A stretch of 64,000 nucleotides of DNA, taken from NCBI RefSeq assembly GCF_003814875.1, contig NZ_RKQF01000001.1:8928001-8992000 (forward strand). The letters run 5' to 3'. The notes under the pieces were generated by a model. It searched no databases. It was not told the DNA's origin and was given only the letters and a program-made list of their open reading frames with translations. Shown in pieces: positions 41,691 to 50,723 of this stretch (within the stretch, counting starts at the first letter, position 1; each line of letters starts with the position of its first letter). Source of the DNA: Streptomyces sp. Ag109_O5-1. Lineage in GTDB: Bacteria; Actinomycetota; Actinomycetes; Streptomycetales; Streptomycetaceae. Made by a program: the position numbers and the translations under genes.

Positions 41691-42407
41691 ATGCGCGTCG
41701 AGATCTGGAGCGACATCGCCTGCCCCTGGTGCTACGTGGGCAAGGCCCGCTTCGAGAAGGCCCTTGCCGCCTTCCCGCACCGCGACGAGGTCGAGGTCGT
41801 GCACCGCTCCTTCGAGCTGGACCCCGGCCGCGCCAAGGACGATGTGCAGCCGGTGCTCGCCATGCTCAGCAAGAAGTACGGCATGAGCGAGGCACAGGCC
41901 CAGGCGGGCGAGGACAACCTGGGCGCGCAGGCCGCCGCCGAGGGCCTTGAGTACCGCACCCGGGACCGCGACCACGGCAACACCTTCGACATGCACCGGC
42001 TGCTGCACTTCGCCAAGGAGCAGGGCCGGCAGGACGAGCTGATCCAGCTCCTGTACCGGGCGAACTTCGCCGAGGAGCGGTCCGTCTTCAGCGAGGGCAC
42101 CGAGCGGCTCGTCGACATCGCCGTGGCGGCCGGACTGGACGCGGCGGCCGTGCGCGAGGTGCTCGCCGACCCGGCCGCCTACGCCGACGCGGTCCGCGCC
42201 GACGAGCGCGAGGCCGCCGAGCTCGGTGCGAACGGGGTGCCGTTCTTCGTCCTCGACCGGAAGTACGGGGTCTCCGGCGCCCAGCCCGCCGAGGTGTTCA
42301 CCCAGGCGCTCAGCCAGGCGTGGGGTGCGCGCTCTCCGCTGAAGCTCATCGACGAGGGCGGGGCGGAGGCCTGCGGGCCGGACGGGTGCGCGGTCCCGCA
42401 GCACTGA
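41691..42407 (+). CDS. DsbA-family oxidoreductase (FrnE-like)
   Basis: A 238-residue thioredoxin-fold protein. The redox motif CPWC lies at residues 12-15, followed by a long helical insertion and a late cis-Pro loop (GANGVPFFVLD). This matches cytoplasmic FrnE-type DsbA proteins, which handle disulfide exchange in oxidative stress or polyketide tailoring. There is no signal peptide. The ribosome site is GGAGAG. The upstream dyad suggests regulation. Confidence 0.9.
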   Translation: MRVEIWSDIACPWCYVGKARFEKALAAFPHRDEVEVVHRSFELDPGRAKDDVQPVLAMLSKKYGMSEAQAQAGEDNLGAQAAAEGLEYRTRDRDHGNTFDMHRLLHFAKEQGRQDELIQLLYRANFAEERSVFSEGTERLVDIAVAAGLDAAAVREVLADPAAYADAVRADEREAAELGANGVPFFVLDRKYGVSGAQPAEVFTQALSQAWGARSPLKLIDEGGAEACGPDGCAVPQH

Positions 42408-42505
42408 GAAAGGCGCAGGTCGGGGCGGTCGTATAAGCGTCGCTTAGCGGTTCCACGTAAAAATCCGCAATGGACGGGGGGTTCCGTGGGCCGCAGAGTG
42501 GACCC

Positions 42506-43567
42506 ATGGAGACCACGGAGACGTTCGAGAGCCTCGTCCGCGCCGAGTTCACCCCGAAGAGCATCTTCCTCAACACCGCAAGCAACGGGCTGCTGCCCGC
42601 CCGTGCCGTGGCCGCCCTGCACCAGGCGGCGCTGCTGCGGGCCGAGGGCCGGCCACTGACCGCTCTGTACGAGGACGTGGAGGCCTGCCGGGCCGGGTAC
42701 GCCCGGCTGGCCGGCGTCCCGGCGAGCCGGGTCGCCGCGGGTGCCTCGGTCGCCGCGCACACCGGTGTGATCGCCGCCTCGCTGCCGGCCGGCGCCGAAG
42801 TGCTCACGGCCGAGGACGACTTCACCTCCGTACTGAACCCGTTCCATGTCCGCGGCGACCTCAAGGTCCGCTCGGTGCCGCTGGAGCGCGTCGCCGAGTC
42901 CGTCCGTCCCGGCACCGCCCTCGTCGCGGTCAGCGCGGCCCAGTCGGCGGACGGGCGGATCGCCGACCTGCCCGCGCTGCGCGAGGCCGCCCGTGCGCAC
43001 GGGGCGCGCACCTACGTCGACTTCTCCCAGGCCGCCGGCTGGCTGCCGATGGACGCCGACGCCTACGACTTCACCGCATCCGTCTCCTTCAAGTGGCTGC
43101 TCGGCCCGCACGGCGCGGCCTTCCTCGTGGTCCCCGAGGACTTCGGCGGGCTCACTCCGATGCTCGCCGGCTGGGTCGCGGGCGAGGAGCCGTGGGACAG
43201 CTGCTACGGCCCGGTCGCCGAACTCGCCCACTCGGCCCGGCGGTTCGACCTCACCCACGCCCTGTTCACGTTCGCAGGCCTGCGCCGCTCGCTCGACCTG
43301 ATCGAGGAACTCGGCGTGGCCGCCGTCCACGACCACGACGTGGCCCTCGCCGACCGGTTCCGCGCCGGGCTCGCCTCCCTCGGTCACGAGCCCCTGCCCG
43401 CCCCGGGCTCGGCGATCGTCTCGGTCCCCGGGCTCGGCGCCCGCCAGCCCGATCTGAGCCGGGCCGGCATCGAGGTCTCCAACCGTTCGGGCAACCTGCG
43501 TGCGGCTTTTCACCTCTACAACACGCCCGCCGACGTGGACCGCCTGCTGGACGCCCTCGGGGGCTGA
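42506..43567 (+). CDS. Aminotransferase class V / cysteine desulfurase-like PLP enzyme
   Basis: A 353-residue PLP enzyme. The PLP-binding Lys is in SFKWLLGPHG, with TYVDFSQAAGW (Asp for the pyridine nitrogen) before it. It lacks the long flexible Cys loop of typical IscS/SufS, so a lyase or aminotransferase role is as likely as desulfuration. The ATG at 42506 is preceded by a weak site. It lies between the FrnE-like gene and a convergent MarR regulator; there is no clear pathway link. Confidence 0.8.
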   Translation: METTETFESLVRAEFTPKSIFLNTASNGLLPARAVAALHQAALLRAEGRPLTALYEDVEACRAGYARLAGVPASRVAAGASVAAHTGVIAASLPAGAEVLTAEDDFTSVLNPFHVRGDLKVRSVPLERVAESVRPGTALVAVSAAQSADGRIADLPALREAARAHGARTYVDFSQAAGWLPMDADAYDFTASVSFKWLLGPHGAAFLVVPEDFGGLTPMLAGWVAGEEPWDSCYGPVAELAHSARRFDLTHALFTFAGLRRSLDLIEELGVAAVHDHDVALADRFRAGLASLGHEPLPAPGSAIVSVPGLGARQPDLSRAGIEVSNRSGNLRAAFHLYNTPADVDRLLDALGG

Positions 43568-43623
43568 CCAGCCGATCCCGGCGGATCCGCCCCGGTCGGG
43601 CCCGCGCCGGCGCCGCGGACCGG

Positions 43624-44124
43624 TCAGGCCCGCGCCGTGTTCGCCGGGCACAGGTTGGCCTCGACCCGGCCGAGCAGGCGGAGCAGCTGCTCGCGCTCGG
43701 CCGGGTCGAGGCCGGCCAGGCTCTCCTCCTCCAGCGCGGTCCACACCCGCTCCACCTCGGTCAGCAGCCGGGTGCCGCACTCCGTGGCCTCCACCAGCAC
43801 CGCGCGCCGGTCCGCCGGGTCCGGCAGCCGCCGCACCTGCCCGGCCTGCTCCAGCCGCTGGAGCATCTTGGTCACCGTGGACGGGTCCAGGCCGAGCATC
43901 CGGATCAGGTCCGACTGCCGGGCCGGGCCGTTCTCCCACAGATACATCATCACCAGCTCCTGGCCCGGATAGAGGCCGAGCCCGCGCAGCAGCCCGGCGG
44001 CGGCGGTGCGGTGCAGCCGCGCCACCCGGCTCAGCGCATGGCTGACCGGACCGCCCTCGGCGGAGGCCGGCAGCGTACAGCCCTGTCCGGCCGCGTCCGC
44101 CGCCGGTTCCCTGGTGGCGTCCAT
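43624..44124 (-). CDS. MarR-family regulator
   Basis: A 166-residue winged-helix protein. The DNA-binding part reads ARQSDLIRMLGLDPSTVTKMLQRLEQAGQVRR, then DPADRRAVLVEAT of the wing. Cys residues near both ends (QGCTLP; NLCPAN) could allow redox sensing. The ATG at 44124 or the GTG immediately before it may start translation. It is divergent from an old yellow enzyme gene, with two near-identical palindromes between them, a common arrangement for control by electrophiles. Confidence 0.88.
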   Translation of the reverse strand: MDATREPAADAAGQGCTLPASAEGGPVSHALSRVARLHRTAAAGLLRGLGLYPGQELVMMYLWENGPARQSDLIRMLGLDPSTVTKMLQRLEQAGQVRRLPDPADRRAVLVEATECGTRLLTEVERVWTALEEESLAGLDPAEREQLLRLLGRVEANLCPANTARA

Positions 44125-44193
44125 CACCGCTCCCGTACCTCTCCGACTTCCGGTAACCGTCCTGAAAGCCTACTCAGACCTTCCCGGAGGAAT

Positions 44194-44257
44194 TTAATTG
44201 GTCGACCAATGATTGGGGTAGGGTGACTGCGGTCGCATTACTTGGCCGACCAATTAA
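44194..44257. promoter_or_regulatory. Two MarR operators between regulator and OYE gene
   Basis: TTAATTGGTCGACCAA (44194-44209) and TTGGCCGACCAATTAA (44242-44257) are inverted copies with one mismatch. Each includes the palindrome TTGGYCGACCAA. They sit in the divergent promoter, one near each gene. Confidence 0.75.
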
Positions 44258-44277
44258 AGCTACCTCCGGGAGTCACC

Positions 44278-45339
44278 GTGACCACCGCCTTCGATCCGAT
44301 CGACCTGCCGGGCCACCGCCTCGCCAACCGCATCGCCATGGCCCCGATGACACGCGGCCGTGCCGCCGAGGGCGGTCTGCCCACCGCCCTCACCGCGGAG
44401 TACTACGCCCAGCGTGCCTCCGCGGGCCTGATCGTGACCGAGGGCATCCAGCCCTCCGCCGTCGGCCAGGGCTACCCGGACACCCCCGGCCTGCACAGCG
44501 CCGAGCAGATCGCCGCCTGGCGCACGGTCACCGACGCGGTGCACGCCGCCGGCGGCCGGATCTTCGCCCAGATCATGCACTCCGGCCGGATCGGCCACCC
44601 CGACCTGCTGCCGGACGGGCTGGTCAACGTCGCCCCCTCCGCGGTCGCCGCCAGCGGCCAGGTGTACACCCACGAGGGACCGAAGGACTTCGTCGAGCCC
44701 CGCGAACTGACCGAGGACGAGATCCACGCGACCGTCGCCGACTACGCGGCCGCCGCCCGGGCCGCTGTGGAGGCCGGCTTCGACGGCGTGGAACTGCACG
44801 GCGCCAACGGTTACCTGATCCACCAGTTCCTGGCCCCGGGCAGCAACCGGCGTACCGACGGGTGGGGCGGCTCCCCGGCCGGCCGCATCCGCTTCGCCGT
44901 GGAGACCGTGAAGGCGGTGGTGGAGGCCATCGGCGCCGAGCGCACCGGCCTGCGCCTGTCCCCGGGCAACCCGCTCAACGACATGGACGAGCCCGAGCCC
45001 GAGCCGACGTACACGGCGCTGGTCGACGCGCTGGAGCCGCTGGGCCTGGCGTATGTGCATGTGATGGAGGTGCCGGGGCACCGGGAGCTGACCACCGCGC
45101 TGCGCAAGCGGTTCAGCGGGGTGTTCGTCCTCAACCCGGCGACCGAGGGCCCGACCGGCCCGGAGGCCCTCGAACTCGTCGAGGACGGCACGGCCGACGT
45201 CATCTCCTACGGCCAGCTGTTCCTCGCCAACCCGGACCTCCCGGCCCGGCTGAAGGCGGGCGGCCCGTTCAACGCCGCGAACCCGGCGACGTTCTTCGGC
45301 GGCGGGGCCGAGGGCTACACGGACTACCCGGCACTGTGA
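44278..45339 (+). CDS. Old yellow enzyme / NADH:flavin oxidoreductase
   Basis: A 353-residue FMN-dependent ene-reductase (TIM barrel). APMTRGRA and YYAQRASAGLIVTEG bind FMN; the HGANGYLIHQFLAP and SNRRTDGWGGSP motifs are classic. The substrate-binding His and Asn of HGAN are present. It reduces activated C=C bonds of enones, quinones or nitro compounds, using NADPH. The GTG at 44278 follows GGGAG; an upstream TTG in the operator is not a credible start. Its MarR neighbour probably derepresses it when electrophiles appear. Confidence 0.9.
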   Translation: MTTAFDPIDLPGHRLANRIAMAPMTRGRAAEGGLPTALTAEYYAQRASAGLIVTEGIQPSAVGQGYPDTPGLHSAEQIAAWRTVTDAVHAAGGRIFAQIMHSGRIGHPDLLPDGLVNVAPSAVAASGQVYTHEGPKDFVEPRELTEDEIHATVADYAAAARAAVEAGFDGVELHGANGYLIHQFLAPGSNRRTDGWGGSPAGRIRFAVETVKAVVEAIGAERTGLRLSPGNPLNDMDEPEPEPTYTALVDALEPLGLAYVHVMEVPGHRELTTALRKRFSGVFVLNPATEGPTGPEALELVEDGTADVISYGQLFLANPDLPARLKAGGPFNAANPATFFGGGAEGYTDYPAL

Positions 45340-45346
45340 CACGGGA

Positions 45347-45379
45347 CGGGGGCCGCCACACCAGGTGTGGCGGCCCCCG
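45347..45379. terminator. Bidirectional hairpin terminator
   Basis: CGGGGGCCGCCACAC (45347-45361) pairs perfectly with GTGTGGCGGCCCCCG (45365-45379) with a 3-base loop. It lies between the convergent OYE gene and ectD. Confidence 0.9.
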
Positions 45380-45394
45380 GGATGTACGACACGC

Positions 45395-46282
45395 TCAGCG
45401 GACGGGCGTGAAGTCCCTCGCGCCGATGAACTCGGGCCTGCGCACCGGTGCCGCGAACGGCTCCACCGCCGCGTTCTCCACGCTGTTGAACACGATGAAG
45501 ACGTTGCTGCGCGGGAACGGGGTGATGTTGTCGCCCGAGCCGTGCATGCAGTTGCAGTCGAACCAGGTCGCCGAACCGGCCCGGCCGGTGAACAGCTTGA
45601 TGCCGTACTCGCCCGCCATGGCGGTGAGCGCCTCGTCGGAGGGCGTGCCCGCGTCCTGCATCTGCAGCGACTTCTTGTAGTTGTCCCTGGGCGTGGCGCC
45701 GGCGCACCCCAGGAACGTCCGGTGCGAGCCCGGCATGATCATGAGCCCGCCGTTGGTGTCGTGGTTCTCGGTCAGCGCGATCGAGACCGACACGGCCCGC
45801 ATGTTCGGCAGGCCGTCCTCGGCGTGCCAGGTCTCGAAGTCCGAGTGCCAGTAGAAGCCGCTGGCACCGAACCCCGGCTTGACGTTGATCCGCGACTGGT
45901 GGACGTACACGTCCGAGCCGAGGATCTGCCGGGCCCGGCCGGCCACCCGCTCGTCGCGCACCAGGTTCGCGAACACCTCGCTGATCCGGTGCACCTCGAA
46001 GACGGACCGGATCTCCTGCGACTTCGGCTCCACGATGGAGCGTTCGTCGGCCCGGATCGCCGGGTCGGCGATCAGCCGCTCCAACTCCTGCCGGTACACG
46101 GTGACTTCGTCGTCCCCTATCAACTGCTCGACGGCGAGGAAGCCGTCGCGCTCGAACGCCTCCAGCCGGTCCGTGGGGATCGGCCCGGGCGCGCCGGGCG
46201 CCGACCAGACGACCGGGTCCTTGCGGGGTGCGGAGACCTCGACCGGGCCACGGCTCGGGTACAGGTCGGTGATCGCGGTCAT
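45395..46282 (-). CDS. ectD: Ectoine hydroxylase
   Basis: A 295-residue non-heme Fe(II)/2-oxoglutarate dioxygenase making 5-hydroxyectoine. WHSDFETWH holds the first His and the Asp iron ligands, and the later MHGSGDN holds the second His. The NVKPGFGASGFYWHSDFETWH-type signature is diagnostic. Its ATG lies two bases after the ectC stop, and it is the last gene of the ect operon. Confidence 0.96.
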   Translation of the reverse strand: MTAITDLYPSRGPVEVSAPRKDPVVWSAPGAPGPIPTDRLEAFERDGFLAVEQLIGDDEVTVYRQELERLIADPAIRADERSIVEPKSQEIRSVFEVHRISEVFANLVRDERVAGRARQILGSDVYVHQSRINVKPGFGASGFYWHSDFETWHAEDGLPNMRAVSVSIALTENHDTNGGLMIMPGSHRTFLGCAGATPRDNYKKSLQMQDAGTPSDEALTAMAGEYGIKLFTGRAGSATWFDCNCMHGSGDNITPFPRSNVFIVFNSVENAAVEPFAAPVRRPEFIGARDFTPVR

Positions 46283-46284
46283 GG

Positions 46285-46683
46285 TCAGCCCTCCTCCGTC
46301 AGCAGGGGATAGACGCCGTTCTCGTCGTGGTCCTCCCGCCCGGTGACCGGCGGGTTGAACACGCAGATGCAGCGGAAGTCCTCCTTGACGCGAAGCGTGT
46401 GCCGCTCGTGCCCGTCGAGGAGGTACATGGTCCCGGGCATGATCGTGTACGACGTCCCGGTCTCGCGGTCGGTCAGCTCGGCCTCGCCCTCGACGCAGAC
46501 GACGGCCTCGATGTGGTTGGCGTACCACATCGACGTCTGCGTGCCCGCGTACAGGATCGTCTCGTGCAGCGAGAAGCCGACCCGCTCCTTCGCGAGGACG
46601 ATGCGCTTGCTCTCCCAGGTCCCGGACGCGGACCTCACATGCCGGTCGGTGCCTTCGATTTCCTTGAACGATCGGACGATCAC
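46285..46683 (-). CDS. ectC: Ectoine synthase
   Basis: A 132-residue cupin that cyclises N-gamma-acetyl-diaminobutyrate to ectoine, the last step. It starts MIVRSFKEIEGTDRHV and carries TSMWYANHIEAVVCVEGE, with cupin metal ligands. The start is GTG. It lies 31 bases after ectB. Confidence 0.97.
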   Translation of the reverse strand: MIVRSFKEIEGTDRHVRSASGTWESKRIVLAKERVGFSLHETILYAGTQTSMWYANHIEAVVCVEGEAELTDRETGTSYTIMPGTMYLLDGHERHTLRVKEDFRCICVFNPPVTGREDHDENGVYPLLTEEG

Positions 46684-46714
46684 GGTGGTGTACAGCCTCC
46701 TTGCTCGATCTTGG

Positions 46715-48043
46715 TCAGGCGGTTTCCCGGACGGCCCGGGCGAGGATGCTCAGCCCCTCGTCCAGCTCGTCCGGGGTGACGGTCAGGGCGGGCAGCAGCT
46801 TGACGACCTCGCTCTCCGGCCCCGACGTCTCGATGAGCAGCCCGAGTTCGAAGGCGCGCCCCGCGATCCGCCCGGCCCGCCCCTTCTCGTGGAACTCCAG
46901 GCCCCACACCAGGCCCCGCCCCCGGTACTCCTTCACGTCGGCGAGGTTCTCCTCGACGATCGCGATGAGCCCCTGCTCGATCTGCTCGCCCTTGGTCCGG
47001 GTCTGCTTCTCCATCGCCGGGCCGTCGCTCCAGTAGGTCTCCAGCGCGGCGGTCGCGGTGACGAAGGCGGGGTTGTTGCCGCGGAAGGTGCCGTTGTGCT
47101 CGCCCGGCTCCCACACGTCCAGCTCGGGCCGGAACAGGCACAGCGACATGGGCAGCCCGTAGCCGCTGATGGACTTGGAGACGGTGACGATGTCGGGGAC
47201 GATCCCCGACTCCTCGAAGGAGAAGAAGGCACCGGTGCGCCCGCAGCCCATCTGGATGTCGTCGACGATCAGCAGCATGTCCTGCCGCTCGCAGAGCGCC
47301 TTGAGCGCGCGCAGCCATTCGGGCCGGGCCACGTTGATGCCGCCCTCGCCCTGCACGGTCTCCACGATCACCGCGGCGGGCTTGTTGAGCCCCGACCCGT
47401 GGTCCTCCAACAGCCGCTCGAACCACAGGAAGTCCGGCACGGTCCCGTCGAAGTAGTTGTCGAACGGCATCGGCGTCCCGTGCACCAGCGGGATCCCGGC
47501 CCCGGCCCGCTTGAACGCGTTGCCGGTGACGGCCAGCGAGCCGAGGGACATCCCGTGGAAGGCGTTGGTGAACGACACGATCGCCTCGCGCCCCTTCACC
47601 TTCCGGGCGAGCTTGAGCGCCGACTCGACGGCGTTCGTCCCCGTCGGCCCCGGGAACATGACCTTGTACGGCAGGTCGCGCGGCTGCAGCACCAGCTCCT
47701 GGAACGTCTGCAGGAACGACCGCTTGGCCGTGGTCGACATGTCGAGGCCGTGGGTGACCCCGTCGCGTTCCAGGTAGTCGAGCAACGCCCGTTTCAGCAC
47801 CGGGTTGTTGTGGCCGTAGTTGAGCGACCCGGCACCGGCGAAGAAGTCCAGGTACCCGTGTCCGTCCTCGTCGTACATACGGCTGCCCCGGGCCTGGTCG
47901 AACACGGTCGGCCAGCCGCGGCAGTAGCTGCGGACCTCGGACTCCAGGGTCTCGAAGACGCTATGAATGTCGGTGGTGCGGCCGGAGGCCGCTCCGTTGA
48001 GGGCGGTGGTGGGCGACGGGTGGGCAGGCTGGGTGATGGTCAC
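46715..48043 (-). CDS. ectB: Diaminobutyrate--2-oxoglutarate transaminase
   Basis: A 442-residue class III aminotransferase. It forms L-2,4-diaminobutyrate from aspartate semialdehyde with glutamate as donor. IVDDIQMGCGRTG (PLP-stacking Asp) and TVSKSISGYG (PLP-linked Lys) are present, as is the FPGPTGTNAVESALKLARK block. The GTG at 48043 follows GAGGAG, 11 bases after ectA, so the frame open to 48625 is not used. Confidence 0.96.
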   Translation of the reverse strand: MTITQPAHPSPTTALNGAASGRTTDIHSVFETLESEVRSYCRGWPTVFDQARGSRMYDEDGHGYLDFFAGAGSLNYGHNNPVLKRALLDYLERDGVTHGLDMSTTAKRSFLQTFQELVLQPRDLPYKVMFPGPTGTNAVESALKLARKVKGREAIVSFTNAFHGMSLGSLAVTGNAFKRAGAGIPLVHGTPMPFDNYFDGTVPDFLWFERLLEDHGSGLNKPAAVIVETVQGEGGINVARPEWLRALKALCERQDMLLIVDDIQMGCGRTGAFFSFEESGIVPDIVTVSKSISGYGLPMSLCLFRPELDVWEPGEHNGTFRGNNPAFVTATAALETYWSDGPAMEKQTRTKGEQIEQGLIAIVEENLADVKEYRGRGLVWGLEFHEKGRAGRIAGRAFELGLLIETSGPESEVVKLLPALTVTPDELDEGLSILARAVRETA

Positions 48044-48054
48044 GGCGGGGCTCC

Positions 48055-48570
48055 TCAGTGCGATGTGGGGGTCAAGGGGCCGATGCGGTACAGGACTTCG
48101 GGGTCGTGCGGACCGTCGGGGAACTCCCCGGCCTCGAACAGCACCGAGCGCTCCACGGTGGCGCCGTGCCGGGCGGCGTACGAGGTGAACAGGCGCTCGG
48201 AGGCGGTGTTGCCGGGGGTGATGGTGGTCTCGACGGCGGTGAGCGGCCGTTCGGCGGCCACCCGCGCCGTCAGCCCGTCCAGCAGCCGCGCCGCGATACC
48301 GCGCCCGCGCTGCGCGGCGTCCACGGCCACCTGCCAGACGAGCAGGGTGTCCGGCCGGTCCGGCCGGCTGTATCCGGTCACGAACCCGACGGGCTCGCCG
48401 TCCGCGCCGCGTGCCACCGCCGAGGTGTCGGCGAAATCCCGGCACCACAGCAGATAGCTGTACGAGGAGTTCAGATCGAGGCTCCTGGAATCCTTTGCGA
48501 TACGCCAGAGAGCGGCGCCGTCGGTCACCAGCGGGCGCTCGACGGTCAGGTCTGCTTGTGGGGCAGTCAT
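48055..48570 (-). CDS. ectA: L-2,4-diaminobutyrate acetyltransferase
   Basis: A 171-residue GNAT acetyltransferase. The acetyl-CoA loop is QRGRGIA. The substrate region SLDLNSSYSYLLWCRDFADTS is typical of EctA. It is the first gene of the operon, with an AT-rich upstream region containing three inverted repeats. Salt and heat induction is known for the operon in Streptomyces; the sequence supports only that the promoter is complex. Confidence 0.96.
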   Translation of the reverse strand: MTAPQADLTVERPLVTDGAALWRIAKDSRSLDLNSSYSYLLWCRDFADTSAVARGADGEPVGFVTGYSRPDRPDTLLVWQVAVDAAQRGRGIAARLLDGLTARVAAERPLTAVETTITPGNTASERLFTSYAARHGATVERSVLFEAGEFPDGPHDPEVLYRIGPLTPTSH

Positions 48571-48612
48571 GCGGATTGAATTTAGCGAGGCAAATGCAAA
48601 AACGCACGGCGG

Positions 48613-48688
48613 GAGGTGTTGCCACCTCGACTCACCGTGCCCTTATGTGCCGATATATGGCACCACAAACCGGGCAAATGACCCGGTT
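48613..48688 (-). promoter_or_regulatory. ectA: Dyad-rich promoter region of ect operon
   Basis: Three inverted repeats lie upstream of ectA: GAGGTG-TTGC-CACCTC (48613-48628), GTGCC-GATATAT-GGCAC (48647-48663) and AACCGGG-CAAATGA-CCCGGTT (48668-48688). The region is AT-rich for this genome. One or more may bind an osmoregulator; none is in the window. Bases 48689-48809 hold no gene. Confidence 0.55.
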
Positions 48689-48809
48689 ATGTGGAGTGTG
48701 TCACAGGGTTGAAATCCGGATGAAATTCCGTCGGTTTAGCTCCGCAAAAAGCGGGCAGAAGAACTCGGGTAAGCCATCCGCCGAAAGGGAATTCGGAATT
48801 GCCGTGAAT

Positions 48810-49358
48810 TCAGGCTCCGGTCACGCCGTCGATACGCTCCCGCAGGATGTCGGCGTGTCCGTTGTGCCGGGCGTGCTCCTCGACGAGATGGACGAGAACC
48901 CACCGCAGACTGACCTCGACACCGTCCATCGGACCGCCGGTGATCCGTCCGGTGTCGTCGAGCGACCGCCCCGCGCACAGCTCCCGCCCCCGTGCGATCT
49001 CCCGCCGCCACACATCGAGCGCCTCGCCGAGCCCACGCCCGGGATCGAGGGCGTACCCCGTCTCCTCCTCGTACACCGGAGGCACATCGAGTCCCGCGAA
49101 CACCCGCTGGAACCAGTTCCGTTCCACCTCGGCGAGATGCTGCACCAGCCCCAGCGGCGTCAGGGCGGACGGCTCAGCCGACGCCGTCCGCGCCTGCGCG
49201 TCGTCCAGGCCCGAGCACTTCAGCGCGAGTGTGGCCCGGTGGAAGTCCAGCCGGCTTTCCAGCATGGGGCGTTCGGCGCCCGTCGTGAGCGGGACCGGAC
49301 GGCCGTCAGGGAGCGTCCGGGGTGCGTCGGGGAGGGAGCGGGGCGCGTCGGCGGTCAT
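48810..49358 (-). CDS. DinB-family protein (DUF664)
   Basis: A 182-residue four-helix DinB/DUF664 protein. The metal site is suggested by QHLAEVERNWF, then RWVLVHLVEEHARHNGHADILRE with two more His. Such proteins may act as metal-dependent thiol transferases, but most are unassigned. The N-terminal 30 residues are disordered and Pro-rich; an internal ATG near residue 32 could be the true start. Confidence 0.8.
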   Translation of the reverse strand: MTADAPRSLPDAPRTLPDGRPVPLTTGAERPMLESRLDFHRATLALKCSGLDDAQARTASAEPSALTPLGLVQHLAEVERNWFQRVFAGLDVPPVYEEETGYALDPGRGLGEALDVWRREIARGRELCAGRSLDDTGRITGGPMDGVEVSLRWVLVHLVEEHARHNGHADILRERIDGVTGA

Positions 49359-49424
49359 GGGGCGAGGGGGGCACGGTGCCCTGTGCCACCCACCGCTTTT
49401 CGGCCTCCGCCGGCTTCTGCGCCG

Positions 49425-50525
49425 CTACCGCCAGGCGGACTCCGCCGCCCGCCGAGCCCCCTCCAGGTCCACCGTCAGGCCCTTCTTCGCCAGCTCCGCC
49501 CCGAGCGCGGCCAGGCTCGACTGCACCACATCTGCCGTCGCGTCGACCCCGTAGTGGTTGACCCGGATCATCTCCTTGGCCAGTGCGCCCCCGCCCGCGG
49601 CCAGCGGCAGCGTGCCGTCGCCCGCCAGGGCCCCGGCGACCAGCTCCGACGCCACCACACCCGACGGCACCCGCAGGGTCGTGGCCACCGGTGCCGCGTC
49701 GGCCTCCTCGTACACGTACGGCTCCAGGCCGCCGCCCAGGGCCACCGCCCCGGCCCGGGTGGCCAGCGCGGCCGTGCGGTGCCGGGCCGTCACCGTCTCC
49801 AGGCCCTCCGCCTCGATCCGCTCGACGCACGCCTGAAGCGCCAGCATCTCCAGCTGCGCCGGCGCGTGCAGCAGCGCCTTGCGGCCGCCGTCGACCCAGT
49901 GCTCCTTCCAGTCCAGCAGGGAGAGGTAGGAGCGGCGCGGGGCGTGCGGGTTCGCCGCCATCCGGGCCCACGCCCGCTCGCTCACCGACACCGCCGAGAC
50001 ACCCGCCGGGCCGCCCATCGCCTTCTGTGCCCCGATCACGCACAGGTCCACGCCCCACGCGTCCGGCAGCACCGGCTCGGCACCGACCGAGGCCACCGCG
50101 TCCAGATAGAAGAGGGCGCCCTGCTCCCGTACCGCCTCGCCGATCTCCGCGACCGGGTTGGTGTTGCCGGTCGCCGCCTCCGCGTGCACCAGGGAGACGA
50201 AGTCGATCTCCGGGTGCTCGGCGAACGCCTCCCGGATCTGCGCGGCCGTCACCGCCGTGTGGAACGGCACGGCGAGATCGATCACGGTCGCGCCGCAGTC
50301 CCGCAGCCAGTTCCCGAAGGTCTGCCCGTACGGGCCGGTGATCACGTTCAGTGCGGTGGTCCCCGGTCCCGCCGCTGCCCTGATCGCGCCCTCCAGCGGC
50401 AGCAGCGCCTCGCCCTGCATGATCACGACGTCCTGACGGGTATCCAGCAGGCGGGCCACCCGGTCCTCGATCGCGGCGAAGTGCGCGGCGCTCAGCGGGG
50501 GCAGGTCGAGGAAGGGGTGGGTCAC
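49425..50525 (-). CDS. Pyridoxal-phosphate aminotransferase class V (alanine-glyoxylate type)
   Basis: A 366-residue PLP enzyme. It includes TGPYGQTFGNWLRDCG, SLVHAEAATGNTNP and a PLP Lys in VIGAQKAMGGPAG. The arrangement fits alanine-glyoxylate or serine-glyoxylate aminotransferases. The GTG at 50525 gives a conventional N-terminus (THPFLDLPPLS) behind AGAGAG. It is divergent from the amino-acid ABC importer and may use a related amino acid. Confidence 0.8.
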   Translation of the reverse strand: MTHPFLDLPPLSAAHFAAIEDRVARLLDTRQDVVIMQGEALLPLEGAIRAAAGPGTTALNVITGPYGQTFGNWLRDCGATVIDLAVPFHTAVTAAQIREAFAEHPEIDFVSLVHAEAATGNTNPVAEIGEAVREQGALFYLDAVASVGAEPVLPDAWGVDLCVIGAQKAMGGPAGVSAVSVSERAWARMAANPHAPRRSYLSLLDWKEHWVDGGRKALLHAPAQLEMLALQACVERIEAEGLETVTARHRTAALATRAGAVALGGGLEPYVYEEADAAPVATTLRVPSGVVASELVAGALAGDGTLPLAAGGGALAKEMIRVNHYGVDATADVVQSSLAALGAELAKKGLTVDLEGARRAAESAWR

Positions 50526-50723
50526 GGCGGTGCTCTCTTCGCTCACGGAGGGGTGGATCAGAACGAGCGTAACCGGCACACCCCCGACGCCTCTGACCGG
50601 CGACTTCTTAGGCCGGACGGCCGTCCGGCCATCGGTTTGGTTTGAGAGACCCAAACATCTCCTTATAATCGGAACCCGCAGAAACGGAATCCACAGCTCC
50701 ACCACAGACTCACGGGAGGTCTT

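Noticed and set aside
39150..42404. 1084-codon minus-strand open frame
   Set aside because: It is antisense to KGSA dehydrogenase, DUF1349 and FrnE-like genes, which have family motifs; the minus frame has none.
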